This document shows, piece after piece, positions 8,799 to 16,076 of a stretch of DNA of 40,855 bases (position 1 is the first letter of the stretch; each line of letters begins with the position of its first letter). The position numbers and the translations under genes are program-made. Source of the DNA: CAZFQG01 sp964520785 (GTDB lineage Bacteria > Planctomycetota > Planctomycetia > Pirellulales > Thermoguttaceae). The stretch is taken from positions 1 to 40,855 of the forward strand of contig CAZFQG010000030.1 in the NCBI GenBank assembly GCA_964520785.1, given 5' to 3'. The notes beneath the pieces are model-generated. The model saw only the letters and a program-made list of their open reading frames with translations, was not told the origin of the DNA and did not search any database.

Positions 8799-8909
8799 AC
8801 GTTAGCGGTGAATTCCGCCGCCGCGCAATCCACGCTGAACCGGCCACCTCCCAGGAGTTCAGGCGATCCGAAGTGACTCCGGCAAACCCTCTTGAGTTGG
8901 TCCGGTCGG

Positions 8910-10823
8910 CTATTTGTCGTATTCCCCGACAAGCCAGCCGTCCTTCGCCTTCAGGCGAGTCAGGGCGAGGGGGCCGGCCTTTTTCCATTCCCCTTCAAAG
9001 GTCAGGGGCTTCGGGACGAGTTCCTTTTCGAAGAGCTTCTCCAGACGGCGCTGGAGGAGAGTCTTGATCGTGGTCTCCTTGGCGGAGAGCCTCGGTTCGT
9101 CTCGCCCCGCGAAGTCGAGGGGGGTGATGTCAAAGGCGTCGTCGCGGAGGAGTGTGACCGCCGCGTCCTGCTTCTCGATGGTGTAGGTCACGACCACGGC
9201 CATTCCGGGATGGATTTCTTCACCGCGGAGGAATCGCCGGGCGCGGATTCCAAAGCGAACTCGGTTCTCGGCGAAACCGACCCAGATCGGGTTTTCCGGC
9301 GCGAAATCGATTCCCCAGGGCTGTTCGCCTTTTTCTTCTTCAACGCGCGGCGGAACCGAGCCCAGAATATCTTTCAGAAGAGAATGGAAATCGTCTTCCA
9401 TCAAGAAGACCCCGCCCAGAGCGCTCGAAGCCGTGTTATTGACAAGGCTCTCATGAAGCTGGAACGCCAGTCGGGCATTCCCCATCGGCGGCGGCTCGGT
9501 CCCCGCCGCGATCTGATCGGCCTTGGCTTGAAGGATGCGGCAGCAAAGGTGGGTCGCCGTCGTACTGAATTCCATCGATTCCGGAGAAAGCCGGAACCGC
9601 CGCAGCGGCCGCAATACCCGCGACCGGTAGTTCTTGTTCGCCTCGGACAGGACTTCGCCGATTTGCCGATCGACCCGCCGATTCAACCGGACCTCGGCGT
9701 GGCGGGAGGCGATTTGCTCTCCCAACCGTTTCTGCTGATACGCCCGCTTCGTCGCGATCCGTTGAACGATCTGGAGGCGGCTCGACGTTGAAATCGATTT
9801 GAATCGGCTTTTCGTGTCGGCGGACGATACGGTGGGAAAGCACGAGAGTCCGTCGCGGTCGATCAATAACCGCTTCACGGCGGCGAAACCGGTAGCCGCC
9901 GTGCTGTAGATCGTCGCCGGGCCGTTTACGCCGACGTTATCCGTTTGGGTGTTTCCCGTGAAACGGATGTCGATGAGGCCGCGTCCCTCGAACGGGACCA
10001 ATTCGGCGGAGACGGAGCCGACGGTCGTCCCTCGGCCGCGCACCCGGGTTCCCAGAATACAGTCGGTCACGTCGGTCGGCTCGGAAACATCGCGACGGAC
10101 GGCTTCGCCGAGGAAGCCGGCGGAAAACTGAAAGCGGAAGTTCGGCAGACCAAACCGCTCGCGAATCCGCTCGATCAATCCGGGCGCCTGGCCGGCCGCT
10201 TCGAGCCAGCCGACCAGACGGCCGATCTTCCCCCGAGTCAGTGGGTCGGGATCGGACGTCTCCCGCGCCAGCGCGTCGGCGAGAGCCTCGAGCTGCCGTT
10301 GATAGGTCTTCGCCAGTTGCGGGTCGTCCTTCGCCCGATGGAGGGCCAACATTCGGAACAGAGCCTCGCGCGTGTCGAGAAACCAGACGTACCGCAGGGC
10401 TTCCTGGTCGTCGCGGGCCAGCAGGCGATAGGTCTTCTCGACGGCGGCGAGGTCCGGCACTTCGTTGGCAAGCTCGCGCCGCAGTTCCTCGAAATGGAGG
10501 TGCTTGCGCCAGCCCTCGGCATTGTCGTCATCTTGGCGGAATCGCGCATCCAGCTTTTTAACCGCGGCGACTGCATCCCGCTTCGCCCTCGCCAGATCGT
10601 CCTCGGTAATCGGGCGGAACCGGGACTTCGCCTCCTCGGCGGCGCGAACGAGGGGGTCCTCGATGGAGGGGATCGGGTTTTCCGACTCGGCGGGGTCCGC
10701 CCGTCCCTCGACCGTGACGCCATCAGGAGGGGCCAATCCAGACGGGTTTTCGAGGGCCGACGAAAACGGGGAAACGATCAAGATGAAGACGCCGGCCCAA
10801 AGGACGGAATATCGGCGGGTCAT
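8910..10823 (-). CDS. Exported protein of unknown function
   Basis: A 637-residue protein that I do not recognise. The ATG at 10823 gives MTRRYS followed by a hydrophobic stretch (about residues 8-23, ending SSALEN), a plausible signal peptide; an ATG 12 bases upstream is also possible. Residues about 40-200 are charged and helical. The middle (about 210-310) is beta-rich with a FRFQFSAGFLGEAV segment. The region about 335-400 is Arg-rich and helical, and the C-terminal 250 residues alternate beta and helical stretches, ending LVGEYDK. No catalytic motif stands out. The composition resembles conserved planctomycete periplasmic or outer-membrane-associated hypothetical proteins, which is an impression. 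It converges with the tandem hydrolase and is otherwise isolated. Confidence 0.7.
   Translation of the reverse strand: MTRRYSVLWAGVFILIVSPFSSALENPSGLAPPDGVTVEGRADPAESENPIPSIEDPLVRAAEEAKSRFRPITEDDLARAKRDAVAAVKKLDARFRQDDDNAEGWRKHLHFEELRRELANEVPDLAAVEKTYRLLARDDQEALRYVWFLDTREALFRMLALHRAKDDPQLAKTYQRQLEALADALARETSDPDPLTRGKIGRLVGWLEAAGQAPGLIERIRERFGLPNFRFQFSAGFLGEAVRRDVSEPTDVTDCILGTRVRGRGTTVGSVSAELVPFEGRGLIDIRFTGNTQTDNVGVNGPATIYSTAATGFAAVKRLLIDRDGLSCFPTVSSADTKSRFKSISTSSRLQIVQRIATKRAYQQKRLGEQIASRHAEVRLNRRVDRQIGEVLSEANKNYRSRVLRPLRRFRLSPESMEFSTTATHLCCRILQAKADQIAAGTEPPPMGNARLAFQLHESLVNNTASSALGGVFLMEDDFHSLLKDILGSVPPRVEEEKGEQPWGIDFAPENPIWVGFAENRVRFGIRARRFLRGEEIHPGMAVVVTYTIEKQDAAVTLLRDDAFDITPLDFAGRDEPRLSAKETTIKTLLQRRLEKLFEKELVPKPLTFEGEWKKAGPLALTRLKAKDGWLVGEYDK
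9950..9965. promoter_or_regulatory. Imperfect parS-like 16-mer inside a CDS
   Basis: TGTTTCCCGTGAAACG matches the bacterial parS consensus TGTTTCACGTGAAACA at 14 of 16 positions and lies 2.5 kb from the much better site at 12418. It is inside a coding region, so chance resemblance is plausible. Confidence 0.25.
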
Positions 10824-11470
10824 TGGTGGTCCCATCGGGGGTTTTTTGGAGGGGGATTCCGAAGTGGCGAAGGACGGGTTGCCGGCTCTTCGCCACGGCT
10901 TTGACGGTCCGAGGACGCAAAAGACGTCAACTCGGACCTTTGGTAAATATCGAATTCTTGCGGATCAAACAGAGGGAAGAACGTTCGGAACGCACTTTTT
11001 CCGACGATTTTTTCCCACCGGCACGTTGATTTGCTCAAGCGTATCGGTTAAACATGAGGAAATCAACCGGCGTCACCGGAAAGACCGTTAGTTTCGCCCC
11101 AACTTGCGAAAAAGGCAAAGGTGTTCGAACCGCCCCATTTTATGAACGTCTGCGCCACCGTGGGGTCTCCGGCGAGTGGCTCCGGAGCCGAGGGGTTTAC
11201 CATCCCTCGGCACGCGCTTCCGTGTTCCTGGGGTCGCGGGCGCCGGGTGAGATGCTTGGGGTGCTGGCTTGTTCGTGGGGAAACCACGATTAGGAGCGCG
11301 ACGTCGCGGGCTTCTTGCCGGATTGCGTCGCTCTGACGGATCGCATTCCTACCTTTTTTCGTCGTTCGTGCCGTCGCGAGGAGCGAAGCGGACGACTCGG
11401 AAAATCGCCGTGTCGGCTTGGTCCGGTCTTCTCGGACCAGAAGAGTTTTATTGCAACAGGAGTGGACACT
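10824..11470. other. 647-bp intergenic region with a run of small hairpins
   Basis: No convincing gene is present. 11161-11290 is rich in local inverted repeats: CTCCGG/CCGGAG (11167-11172 and 11182-11187), the palindrome GGCTCCGGAGCC (11178-11189), CCGAGGG/CCCTCGG (11188-11194 and 11204-11210) and TCGTGG/CCACGA (11273-11278 and 11284-11289). This could be a structured RNA, a leader of the gene at 11471 or a dispersed repeat. The remainder shows nothing I can name. Confidence 0.4.
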
Positions 11471-12406
11471 ATGCCCGTAAGAGTAGCTACGCTGTTTTTC
11501 TACCTTCTACTGATGTTTGGATACTCGGTCGCCGCGACCGAACCGACGACGCCGGTCGTGAATCCGGCCCAGTCCGACGCGGCCGCCGCGATACCCAATT
11601 TCGAAGCGGGGCCGCCTTGGCTTTCGGACTACGGCGACGCCGTAAACATGGCCCAAAGAGACCGCAAAATGCTGCTGATCCTCTTCCTCGATCCTCGTGC
11701 TCCCGGTCGGGCGACGCAATTCCGGGACAAAGTCCTCGGCCACCTCGAACTGCAAGCGCACCTGTCCAATTACGTCCTACTCCAATTGGCGACGGACGCG
11801 ACGATCGAAACGGCCGAGGGAGATTGCGTCCTGCTTCGAACCGAGCCCCTTTCCGAGATGCTGGGTTTGGACGGCATCGCGATCGCGGATTATTCCGATC
11901 CCGGTTCCGACATGTACGAATCGGTGATCAGCGTCTTCCCATTCTTGAACGGGCGGGTATATGACCTGGAACAGACCCGGGTGATTCTGACCCTCCCGCC
12001 CGGGACGCTAACACAGCGGACGTTGATCTACGCCGTGCGGACCCATCCGGAGAAACCGCGCAGCGCTCACGGACGGCTCCACCCGAATCTGGGCCGCGAG
12101 GCGCGTTGGCATTCGGGACTGATGGCGCGAATCCGCCGCAGCGGGCACCATCACTGGGAGACGCGATTCCACCGGATCAACGGGCAGATTCCCGGCGGCT
12201 TGACGGCGACGGAAGTCGCGGCGGAAAGCTGGCCGGGACAGAGCCTGTTGGCGGCGGCCATTGAATGCGTCCGGTGCTGGCGGCTTTCCTCCGGCCACTG
12301 GCGAGCGGTCCGCGCGAGCCATCCCTATTACGGCTACGACATGAAACGGGGTTCCAACGGCGTCTGGTACGCTACCGGAATTTTCGGAGCGCGGAACCGG
12401 TATTAG
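11471..12406 (+). CDS. Exported protein with thioredoxin-like N-terminus and CAP/SCP-like C-terminus
   Basis: A 311-residue protein. Residues 1-22 form a signal peptide (ending SVAA). Residues about 45-170 resemble a thioredoxin fold (WLSDYGDAVNMAQRDRKMLL, then an LILFLDP strand), but the CxxC redox motif is absent. The last 70 residues look like the end of a CAP/SCP (PR-1) domain: SSGHWRAV, then GYDMKRGSNGVWYATGIF, equivalent to the SxGHR and GNGxWYxTQ motifs of bacterial CAP proteins. The ATG at 11471 has AGGAG eight bases upstream; the open frame before it is not coding-like. It is a monocistronic gene followed by parS and a hairpin. The function is unknown; an extracellular scaffold or binding role is a guess. 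Confidence 0.68.
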   Translation: MPVRVATLFFYLLLMFGYSVAATEPTTPVVNPAQSDAAAAIPNFEAGPPWLSDYGDAVNMAQRDRKMLLILFLDPRAPGRATQFRDKVLGHLELQAHLSNYVLLQLATDATIETAEGDCVLLRTEPLSEMLGLDGIAIADYSDPGSDMYESVISVFPFLNGRVYDLEQTRVILTLPPGTLTQRTLIYAVRTHPEKPRSAHGRLHPNLGREARWHSGLMARIRRSGHHHWETRFHRINGQIPGGLTATEVAAESWPGQSLLAAAIECVRCWRLSSGHWRAVRASHPYYGYDMKRGSNGVWYATGIFGARNRY

Positions 12407-12417
12407 ACAGGGGAACG

Positions 12418-12433
12418 GGTTTCACGTGAAACC
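12418..12433. promoter_or_regulatory. parS: parS centromere site (ParB/Spo0J binding)
   Basis: GGTTTCACGTGAAACC is a perfect 16-bp palindrome whose central 14 bases (12419-12432) equal the core of the near-universal chromosomal parS site, TGTTTCACGTGAAACA. It lies in the 135-bp gap between two convergent genes. parS sites normally cluster around the replication origin, so the window may be origin-proximal. No parA/parB or dnaA gene is in the window. Binding by the host ParB is inferred. Confidence 0.75.
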
Positions 12434-12457
12434 GCCCCCAGCCGTGGCGAAAAGCGG

Positions 12458-12484
12458 AAGGGGGGCCCGATTCGGGACCCCCTT
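12458..12484. terminator. Bidirectional hairpin between convergent genes
   Basis: AAGGGGGGCCC (12458-12468) pairs with GGGACCCCCTT (12474-12484) through ten base pairs with one G-A mismatch and a 5-nt loop. It is placed between the ends of the thioredoxin/CAP-like gene and the response-regulator gene. No long T-run follows on either strand. Confidence 0.5.
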
Positions 12485-12541
12485 CAAGGATTCTTCGGAA
12501 CTAACGGAATGCCGACGGCGAGACCGATCGCGCGGCATGCC

Positions 12542-12940
12542 TCAGGAGAGCAGTTTGGCGACCGATTTCAGGAGGCGGTCCATCGCGAACGGTTTGCGGA
12601 TGTAGTCGTCCACGCCGAGCGTTTCGGCATAGGCCTTGTGGCGGTTGCCTTCATTGGCGGTGACCATGATGACCTTGGTCGGAAAGGTCCGGGTGACGCG
12701 GAGCTTCTCCAAGACGAGAAAACCGCTCCGCAAGGGCATCATCATGTCAAGGATGATAAGGTCGGGATCTTCGCGCTCCGCCATCGCCAGGCCTTCGTTT
12801 CCGTTGCGGGCGACGAAAACCTGGTATCCCTTTGCTTCGAGGGCGACTCGCATCGACTCGATGATCTCTTGATCGTCATCGACCAGGAGAATCCGCTTGG
12901 CGGAGTTCTCCGCGGGGGTTTCCGTTCTCTCTTCGTGCAT
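12542..12940 (-). CDS. Single-domain response regulator
   Basis: A 132-residue receiver domain without an output domain, like CheY or Spo0F. The acidic pocket is DDD (21-23), the phospho-acceptor Asp is D65 in LIILDMMMP, the conserved Thr is T94 and the Lys is K116 in IRKPF, so it should be phosphorylatable. The ATG at 12940 was chosen because the receiver fold starts 16 residues later; sequence upstream in the same frame belongs to the pfp gene region. It starts 34 bases after the end of the PPi-phosphofructokinase gene and is probably co-transcribed with it. No histidine kinase is in the window. The output partner is unknown. Confidence 0.9.
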   Translation of the reverse strand: MHEERTETPAENSAKRILLVDDDQEIIESMRVALEAKGYQVFVARNGNEGLAMAEREDPDLIILDMMMPLRSGFLVLEKLRVTRTFPTKVIMVTANEGNRHKAYAETLGVDDYIRKPFAMDRLLKSVAKLLS

Positions 12941-12974
12941 GACTGCGTTCCTCGGGGTCGACAAGCCCTGCGGC

Positions 12975-14285
12975 TCAGTCGACGTAGGTTTCCAAAAACC
13001 GGGCAAGCCGATGGAAATCGGAACCCGGCTTGATGAATCGAACGACGGTGACGAGCGTCTTGGGGTCGACCAGCTTCTCGAACGGAACATAGTACAAGTC
13101 AAGCTGTCCCGAGACCGATACCATGACCCCGTCGAGCCCTTCTTCCACGAGGGCACGGTAGGCACCGACACCCAACTGGCTACCCAGCATGACGTCGAAG
13201 GCCTGCGGTTGCGCGCATCGGGATTCGTACCCCAACGTCAAGGCGGTGATCTTCCTTTTGCGGTTCGTCTGCTTCTCGTACTCCGCCGCGATCAGGTCGG
13301 TGAAAAACCGGCTGAGGTTGATCTTGGATATCGCGATGTGGCCGTGCTCGTCGCGAGGGACGTCCTTGATTTCGCTATACGGAAGATACTCCGCCAGACC
13401 TTCGGCCAGGACGATCACCCCATACGGCTTATTCTCGCGTTCCTCCCGGACCCGCATCGTCGCGACGATCCGCTTAATGACGGCGTCGAGATTCATCACG
13501 CGCCGCGTCGACTTCGCCTGGGTCTTCGGATCGGTCACTTCCTCGGTCCTTTCGTACTCGCCGGTAACGTCCTCCACGCTGATGACCAGGCTGGCCTCAC
13601 CGGCGATCGCCGCCCCGTAGGCAAGCCAACCGGCGCTGCGGCCCATGCACTCGGCGACGAAGTAGCTCCGGGCCGATTCGGCGTCGGCGAGCAGGTTGCG
13701 GATTTCCGTGGCGAGGAACTCCACCGCCGTAAAGAATCCGAAGGTGAAGTCGATGCCCATGTAGTCGTTGTCGATCGTCTTGGGCAGGTGAACGACCGGA
13801 ATCCGCTTGCTTCCCTCCGGCAGGTGATCCTGAAACCGCTGAAACTTGTTCGCCGTCTTCAACGTGTCATCGCCGCCGATGGAGATCAACGCGTCAACGC
13901 CGATGGAACGAAGCGCGTCGTAGACCGTTTTCAGGGGAGCGGTCCTTTCAGAGTCCTCCAGGTGATCCGGATGCGATACCTTCTTACCCGGATTCGCCCG
14001 AGCCGTTCCGATGATAATCCCCTGACGGTTTCGAGTCCGCTTCAAGGCCGCGTGGTCCAATCGCACGTAATCTCGACCCTCTCGGAGGACGTAGTCGCCG
14101 CCGAATTCCATCAGGTGCGAATAGCCGTTGAGCACGCCGACCACTTCAATGCCGTTGCGGAGGAACGAGCAGGCCGCCGTCGAAATAACCGCGTTGGCCG
14201 CCGGGGCCGGACCGCCGGCGAACAGAATGGCGACTTTCGTAATATCGGAAGCGGTCTGAGGAGGACGGGAAAGCGTATTCGACAT
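12975..14285 (-). CDS. pfp: Pyrophosphate-dependent 6-phosphofructokinase
   Basis: A 436-residue phosphofructokinase converting fructose 6-phosphate to the 1,6-bisphosphate in glycolysis, probably reversibly with pyrophosphate. The phosphate-binding loop reads GGDDT (137-141) and the catalytic loop PKTIDND (168-174). Asp in GGDD and Lys in PKTID mark PPi-dependent enzymes; ATP enzymes have GGDG and PGTID. Other family motifs include AECMGRSAGW. The ATG at 14285 follows a TTG that could also be read as start. Its promoter TTTCCA-17-TACAAT lies upstream, divergent from xylA. It is followed closely by the response-regulator gene. The family call is firm and cofactor choice is well supported by the motifs. 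Confidence 0.93.
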   Translation of the reverse strand: MSNTLSRPPQTASDITKVAILFAGGPAPAANAVISTAACSFLRNGIEVVGVLNGYSHLMEFGGDYVLREGRDYVRLDHAALKRTRNRQGIIIGTARANPGKKVSHPDHLEDSERTAPLKTVYDALRSIGVDALISIGGDDTLKTANKFQRFQDHLPEGSKRIPVVHLPKTIDNDYMGIDFTFGFFTAVEFLATEIRNLLADAESARSYFVAECMGRSAGWLAYGAAIAGEASLVISVEDVTGEYERTEEVTDPKTQAKSTRRVMNLDAVIKRIVATMRVREERENKPYGVIVLAEGLAEYLPYSEIKDVPRDEHGHIAISKINLSRFFTDLIAAEYEKQTNRKRKITALTLGYESRCAQPQAFDVMLGSQLGVGAYRALVEEGLDGVMVSVSGQLDLYYVPFEKLVDPKTLVTVVRFIKPGSDFHRLARFLETYVD

Positions 14286-14344
14286 CAATGCATGAACTCC
14301 GGGGGGAAATGGTGCTTTTGTTCAGTGGTGCTTCAAAGCCGCGT

Positions 14345-14373
14345 ATTGTACAACGCCCCGTCTGTCGTGGAAA
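14345..14373 (-). promoter_or_regulatory. Candidate promoter for pfp
   Basis: On the minus strand, TTTCCA (14368-14373), a 17-bp spacer and TACAAT (14345-14350), with a predicted start about 53 bases before the pfp ATG. TACAAT also appears at matching positions before other genes in the window. Confidence 0.4.
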
Positions 14374-14620
14374 GGTGGTCAGGTCGGACGAAAGACAAAA
14401 ACATCAATTTTTGATTATCCACGGAGGATCGCTTGCCCCTCGGAATCGGTTCGATTAAAGTGAGAGGGTGGACGTTTCCGTGCGACCCCCCGGCCAGGGT
14501 TTGGAGCGACGAGGCCTCGGCCGACTTTCGAGCCGGGGACCGATCGCCGATCCCCCCTTGCGTGCGGCTAGGGCGGCGAACGATGCCAACGCTCACCTTT
14601 ACCATTTTACCTCAATCCGT

Positions 14621-14640
14621 GCGAGTAGTCCCCTACTCGC
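14621..14640 (+). promoter_or_regulatory. Perfect inverted repeat upstream of xylA
   Basis: GCGAGTAG (14621-14628), loop TCCC and CTACTCGC (14633-14640) form a perfect 8-bp stem ending 31 bases before the xylA ATG. It could be an operator for a sugar-responsive repressor or an mRNA hairpin. There is no T-run after it, so it is not a typical terminator. Confidence 0.4.
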
Positions 14641-14671
14641 TCAATCGCATATCGCTAATACGGAGTGACTC

Positions 14672-15985
14672 ATGGAAGGATTTCCCGACGTAAAAAAGAT
14701 TCGATACGAAGGTCCCGATTCTAAGAACCCGCTGGCGTTTCGGCACTACGACGCGGACGAGGTCGTCGAGGGTAAGACCATGGCGGAACAACTCCGTTTC
14801 AGTGTCGCCTATTGGCACACGATGCGGGGAACCGGAGCGGATCCGTTCGGACCGGGTACGATGTTGCGACCCTGGGAAGGACCGGAAGACACGGTCGAGA
14901 ACGCCTGCAACCGGGTTCGAGTCTTTTTTGAGTTCTGCGAGAAGCTGGGAGCCGGGTTTTTCTGTTTCCATGACCGCGACGTCGCCCCCGAAGGGAAGAC
15001 GTTAACGGAGTCAAACGCGAATCTCGATGCGGTCGTTAAAGTCATCAAGGAACAAATGGACCGGACCGGCATCAAGCTGCTTTGGGGAACGGCGAACCTT
15101 TTTAGTAATCCGCGATACATGCATGGCGCGGCGACGAGCTGCAACGCGGACGCTTTCGCGTATGCGGCCGCCCAAGTGAAGAAGGCGCTCGAAGTCACGA
15201 AGGAACTGGGGGGAGACGGCTATACTTTCTGGGGGGGTCGCGAAGGCTACCAGAACCTCTGGAATACGGACATGAAGCGAGAAATCGACCACCTCGCGAA
15301 ATTCATGCATATGGCGGTCGACTACGCGAAGGAGATCGGCTTTACCGGCCAGTTCTATTTCGAACCCAAGCCGAAGGAGCCGACCAAGCATCAATACGAT
15401 TTCGATGCCGCCAACTGCATCAATTTCCTGCGGGCCTACGGGTTGGAAGACCACGTCAAGTTGAATATCGAAACGAACCATGCCACCTTGGCGGGACACA
15501 CCGTCGAGCATGAACTCGATTATGCCGGGATGCAGGGCTTTCTCGGATCGGTCGACGCGAATACCGGCGATCTCTTGCTCGGTTGGGATACCGATCAGTT
15601 CCCCACGGACGTCTACATGACCACGAAGATCATGCTCGCCTTCTTGAAGTTTGGCGGTCTGGCACCGGGGGGAGTCAATTTTGACGCGAAGGTTCGCCGA
15701 GAGAGCTTCGAACCGATCGACCTGTTGCACGCCCACGTCGGCGGCATGGACACCTTCGCCAAAGGTTTGAAGCTGGCCGCGGCGATCCGCGCCGACGGCG
15801 AATTGGCAAAATGGGTCGCCAATCGCTACTCCTCGTGGGATTCCGGCGTCGGCGCCGAGATCGAACGAGGCAACCACGACTTCAAGTCGCTCGAAGCGTA
15901 TATGCTCGAAAAAGGCGAGGTTTCACCAAATTCAAGTGGACGCCAAGAGGCCTACGAGAACCTGATCAACACCTATATTTTCTAG
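14672..15985 (+). CDS. xylA: Xylose isomerase
   Basis: A 437-residue xylose isomerase, interconverting D-xylose and D-xylulose (and glucose and fructose in vitro) in the cytoplasm. The length fits class II enzymes. Signature segments include CFHDRDVAPEG (catalytic His with nearby metal ligands), EPKPKEPTKHQYD, the metal-binding stretch NIETNHATLAGH and LGWDTDQFPTD. The ATG at 14672 has GGAG six bases upstream. A perfect hairpin lies just before it. No xylulokinase gene is adjacent, so xylulose must be phosphorylated by an enzyme encoded elsewhere. It is followed 91 bases later by a Tat oxidoreductase gene on the same strand, with a small hairpin between. Confidence 0.97.
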   Translation: MEGFPDVKKIRYEGPDSKNPLAFRHYDADEVVEGKTMAEQLRFSVAYWHTMRGTGADPFGPGTMLRPWEGPEDTVENACNRVRVFFEFCEKLGAGFFCFHDRDVAPEGKTLTESNANLDAVVKVIKEQMDRTGIKLLWGTANLFSNPRYMHGAATSCNADAFAYAAAQVKKALEVTKELGGDGYTFWGGREGYQNLWNTDMKREIDHLAKFMHMAVDYAKEIGFTGQFYFEPKPKEPTKHQYDFDAANCINFLRAYGLEDHVKLNIETNHATLAGHTVEHELDYAGMQGFLGSVDANTGDLLLGWDTDQFPTDVYMTTKIMLAFLKFGGLAPGGVNFDAKVRRESFEPIDLLHAHVGGMDTFAKGLKLAAAIRADGELAKWVANRYSSWDSGVGAEIERGNHDFKSLEAYMLEKGEVSPNSSGRQEAYENLINTYIF

Positions 15986-16001
15986 GGGGAGGATTTCCCC
16001 C
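15985..16001 (+). terminator. Small hairpin directly after the xylA stop codon
   Basis: GGGGGA (15985-15990) pairs with TCCCCC (15996-16001) around a 5-nt loop. There is no T-run, so it may only be a weak terminator or an mRNA-stabilising end. Confidence 0.3.
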
Positions 16002-16076
16002 ACATTCACGATACTATCCTTCGGTGTGCCGGGAACCTCCTCGGCGCGCAGATATTTCCTTCCCTGGAGACCCACC

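Larger units (their letters stand above)
14286..14671. other. 386-bp divergent intergenic region between pfp and xylA
   Basis: No gene is seen. It holds a minus-strand promoter for pfp (14345-14373), one DnaA-box-like 9-mer TTATCCACG (14415-14423) and a perfect hairpin close to xylA (14621-14640). The rest shows nothing identifiable. Confidence 0.5.

Noticed and set aside
11063..11287. A 74-codon minus-strand frame across the hairpin-rich intergenic region
   Set aside because: No ribosome site, no domain and an odd Arg/Pro/His-rich composition; the local inverted repeats explain the sequence better.
14415..14423. DnaA-box-like TTATCCACG near the parS site
   Set aside because: A single 8/9 match without neighbouring boxes, an AT-rich unwinding region or dnaA is not enough to call an origin.
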